Below are positions 6,837 to 7,559 of a stretch of 7,559 nucleotides of DNA, piece after piece. The position numbers and the translations under genes were made by a program. The stretch covers positions 1 through 7,559 of the forward strand of contig DAOUUR010000103.1 of assembly GCA_030668045.1 (NCBI GenBank), written 5' to 3'. Origin of the DNA: a bacterium (GTDB taxonomy: Bacteria; Zixibacteria; MSB-5A5; GN15; FEB-12). The notes beneath the pieces were generated by a model. The model was not told the origin of the DNA, made no database searches, and worked only from the letters and a program-made list of their open reading frames with translations. Position 1 is the first letter of the stretch. Each line of letters starts with the position of its first letter.

Positions 6837-6864
6837 TTGACAATGGATAACCACGAACTGAAAT
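6837..6864 (+). promoter_or_regulatory. Candidate promoter for hcp
   Basis: A perfect TTGACA at 6837-6842 is followed after 16 bases by TGAAAT (6859-6864, four of six consensus). TCTAAT at 6864-6869 matches better but lies 21 bases away, which is too far. The site is just downstream of the hairpin and about 30 bases before the hcp ribosome binding site, where a second promoter for an abundant protein would be useful. The weak -10 box keeps confidence low. Confidence 0.35.
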
Positions 6865-6896
6865 CTAATTAAGCGTTACTAATGGAGGAGTAAGTC

Positions 6897-7301
6897 ATGG
6901 CACGCAGACCAGCTCTGGAAATTGACGGCGTCAAGTACAAGAACGTCTATTCGGTGTCTTATAACATTTACACCGCTAAGGATGAAACCGGTCGCCCGGC
7001 GGATCGCGCCCATGCTGGTACGATCAAGATTTGGAGAGAGTCGGATGAGACCGATGCTATCAGTATGTGGGCGATGAATTCAGCCGAGACCAACTGGAAG
7101 GCAGGATCAGTGTCTTTCAGGAAACCGGATGATTCCGACATGAAGGTTCTGAAGTGGGAGGAAGGCTTCATTACCAAGTACGAAGAGACTATTCCGCATG
7201 TGAAGGACAAAGCGGATGATCAGGTTTTTGAGTACTTTGAAATCTCCTGCCATCGGTTAACGATCGGTGCGGCAATGATCGACAATCGCTGGGAAGAATA
7301 G
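6897..7301 (+). CDS. hcp: T6SS inner tube protein Hcp (TssD), Bacteroidota-like type
   Basis: This 134-residue protein matches the small, beta-rich Hcp/TssD tube family, whose hexameric rings stack inside the sheath, are propelled out on contraction and can carry effectors. Visible features are the N-terminal strand ALEIDGVKYKNVYSVSYNI (6-24), a GRPADRAHAGTIKIW loop-and-strand (32-46) typical of the Bacteroidota-like group, SMWAMN (56-61), VSFRKPDD (72-79) and a C-terminal segment YFEISCHRLTIG (111-122) ending in a buried NRWEE. ATG 6897 has GGAGGAG at 6884-6890 with a six-base spacer, a very strong site that fits the high amount of Hcp needed. It follows tssC by 107 bases, a gap holding a hairpin and a candidate promoter, and is followed by a terminator-like stem. 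Confidence 0.88.
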   Translation: MARRPALEIDGVKYKNVYSVSYNIYTAKDETGRPADRAHAGTIKIWRESDETDAISMWAMNSAETNWKAGSVSFRKPDDSDMKVLKWEEGFITKYEETIPHVKDKADDQVFEYFEISCHRLTIGAAMIDNRWEE

Positions 7302-7315
7302 AAAATAACCAGATG

Positions 7316-7357
7316 CCGGGTGGGGTTTGTGTCCTGCCCGGCTCTCCTTTTTGAGAG
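7316..7357 (+). terminator. Terminator or attenuator between hcp and vgrG
   Basis: The arms 7316-7325 and 7332-7341 form a ten-pair stem (CCGGG/CCCGG outermost, with several G-U pairs inside) around a six-base loop. After six more bases comes T5 (7348-7352). A second small stem CTCTC/GAGAG (7342-7346 and 7353-7357) has the T-run in its loop. This looks like a leaky intrinsic terminator that lowers read-through from abundant hcp mRNA into vgrG. Confidence 0.55.
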
Positions 7358-7371
7358 TATAGGATTCTCTT

Positions 7372-7559
7372 ATGGTAATGAGTGAAAAGCCGACGGCAGG
7401 TATTGAGACACCGGCCCCTGTTATTGAGACACCGGCTATATGCAAGGTTGTCATTGATGGGCGAGAAATGCGACAGCGGGTTTCTTCGGTCGTGCTCGAT
7501 CAGTTCATTGACCGTCACCATGTATTGAAGGTTTCGGTGTTGCAGGAGGGTGAGGGTTC
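7372..7559 (+). CDS. vgrG: VgrG-like spike protein, 5' end only
   Basis: The open frame starts at ATG 7372, with AGGA at 7361-7364 and a seven-base spacer, and runs off the window end after 62 codons. An in-frame ATG at 7378 is the alternative start. Residues 1-22 are a Pro/Thr/Glu-rich leader with two copies of IETPAPV-like sequence. From about residue 24 comes the pattern CKVVIDGREM, then VSSVVLDQFIDRHHVLKVSV. This matches the first strands of the VgrG gp27-like domain, where a short strand and IDG turn precede a strand with a histidine-rich segment. In T6SS, the VgrG trimer caps the Hcp tube and carries effectors or a PAAR tip. The call rests on about 40 residues and the position directly after hcp. 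Another spike or baseplate protein with a similar beta domain cannot be excluded. Confidence 0.65.
   Translation, partial: MVMSEKPTAGIETPAPVIETPAICKVVIDGREMRQRVSSVVLDQFIDRHHVLKVSVLQEGEG
7402..7436 (+). repeat. 21-bp spaced direct repeat in the spike gene start
   Basis: ATTGAGACACCGGC occurs at 7402-7415 and again at 7423-7436, a 21-base (seven-codon) period. It gives IETPAPV then IETPAIC in the protein leader. The exact identity of the DNA copies suggests a recent duplication in the unstructured leader. Confidence 0.7.

Noticed and set aside
6864..6869. TCTAAT as the -10 box of the hcp promoter
   Set aside because: It matches consensus better than TGAAAT but sits 21 bases from TTGACA, outside the usual 16-18 range.
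4907..7559. Extracellular contractile injection system (PVC/Afp type) instead of T6SS
   Set aside because: The sheath is a TssB plus TssC pair and the tube is Hcp-like with a VgrG-like gene after it. eCIS use different sheath and tube families and an ATPase of another type.
1..7559. tRNA, rRNA, insertion sequence or attachment site
   Set aside because: No cloverleaf, rRNA-like segment, transposase or terminal inverted repeats were seen on either strand.

Overview
The window carries the start of a type VI secretion (T6SS)-like contractile injection operon, preceded by a short group of accessory genes of uncertain function. All recognised genes are on the + strand. Base composition is near half G+C, starts are ATG, and most genes have strong GGAGG-type ribosome binding sites. 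The lipoprotein signal and the T6SS parts indicate a diderm (Gram-negative-type) bacterium. The short TssB, the shape of TssC and the 134-residue Hcp look more like the Bacteroidota-type (T6SS subtype iii) versions than the proteobacterial ones. A lineage in or near the FCB superphylum, possibly uncultured, is my best guess, but the sequence does not fix the taxon.

Region 1 (1-2161) holds three tightly packed genes. The first is the 3' end of a protein that finishes in a 12-residue tandem repeat. The second is a 408-residue Arg/Trp/His-rich protein with a possible clan-CD (caspase/CHAT-like) cysteine peptidase arrangement. The third is a 240-residue putative lipoprotein with a helical body. 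The first pair overlaps in TGATG and the second pair abuts directly (TAG then ATG), so they are probably co-transcribed. Their placement beside a T6SS suggests effector, accessory or immunity roles, which is inference only.

Region 2 (2162-2324) is the only sizeable regulatory gap. It contains a good sigma-70-type promoter (TTGACT, 17 bases, TAAAAT) with an upstream A-tract, and an inverted repeat covers the -35 box.

Region 3 (2325-7559) is the secretion operon. Its most unusual point is the sheath-recycling AAA+ unfoldase. The ClpB/ClpV-type protein is encoded as two polypeptides of 485 and 365 residues, joined by a 4-base ATGA overlap, with a full GGAGG site for the second. The break falls in the middle (M) domain, so the Clp_N domain plus AAA1 is one chain and AAA2 the other. 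It is followed by tssB and tssC (sheath), hcp (inner tube) and the first 62 codons of a vgrG-like spike gene cut by the window end. Together these would assemble tube, spike and contractile sheath, with the split ATPase disassembling contracted sheath. A 14-bp hairpin and a candidate promoter precede hcp, and a terminator-like hairpin follows it, as expected if hcp is expressed at a different level from its neighbours. Baseplate and membrane-complex genes are not in the window and would be expected outside it.
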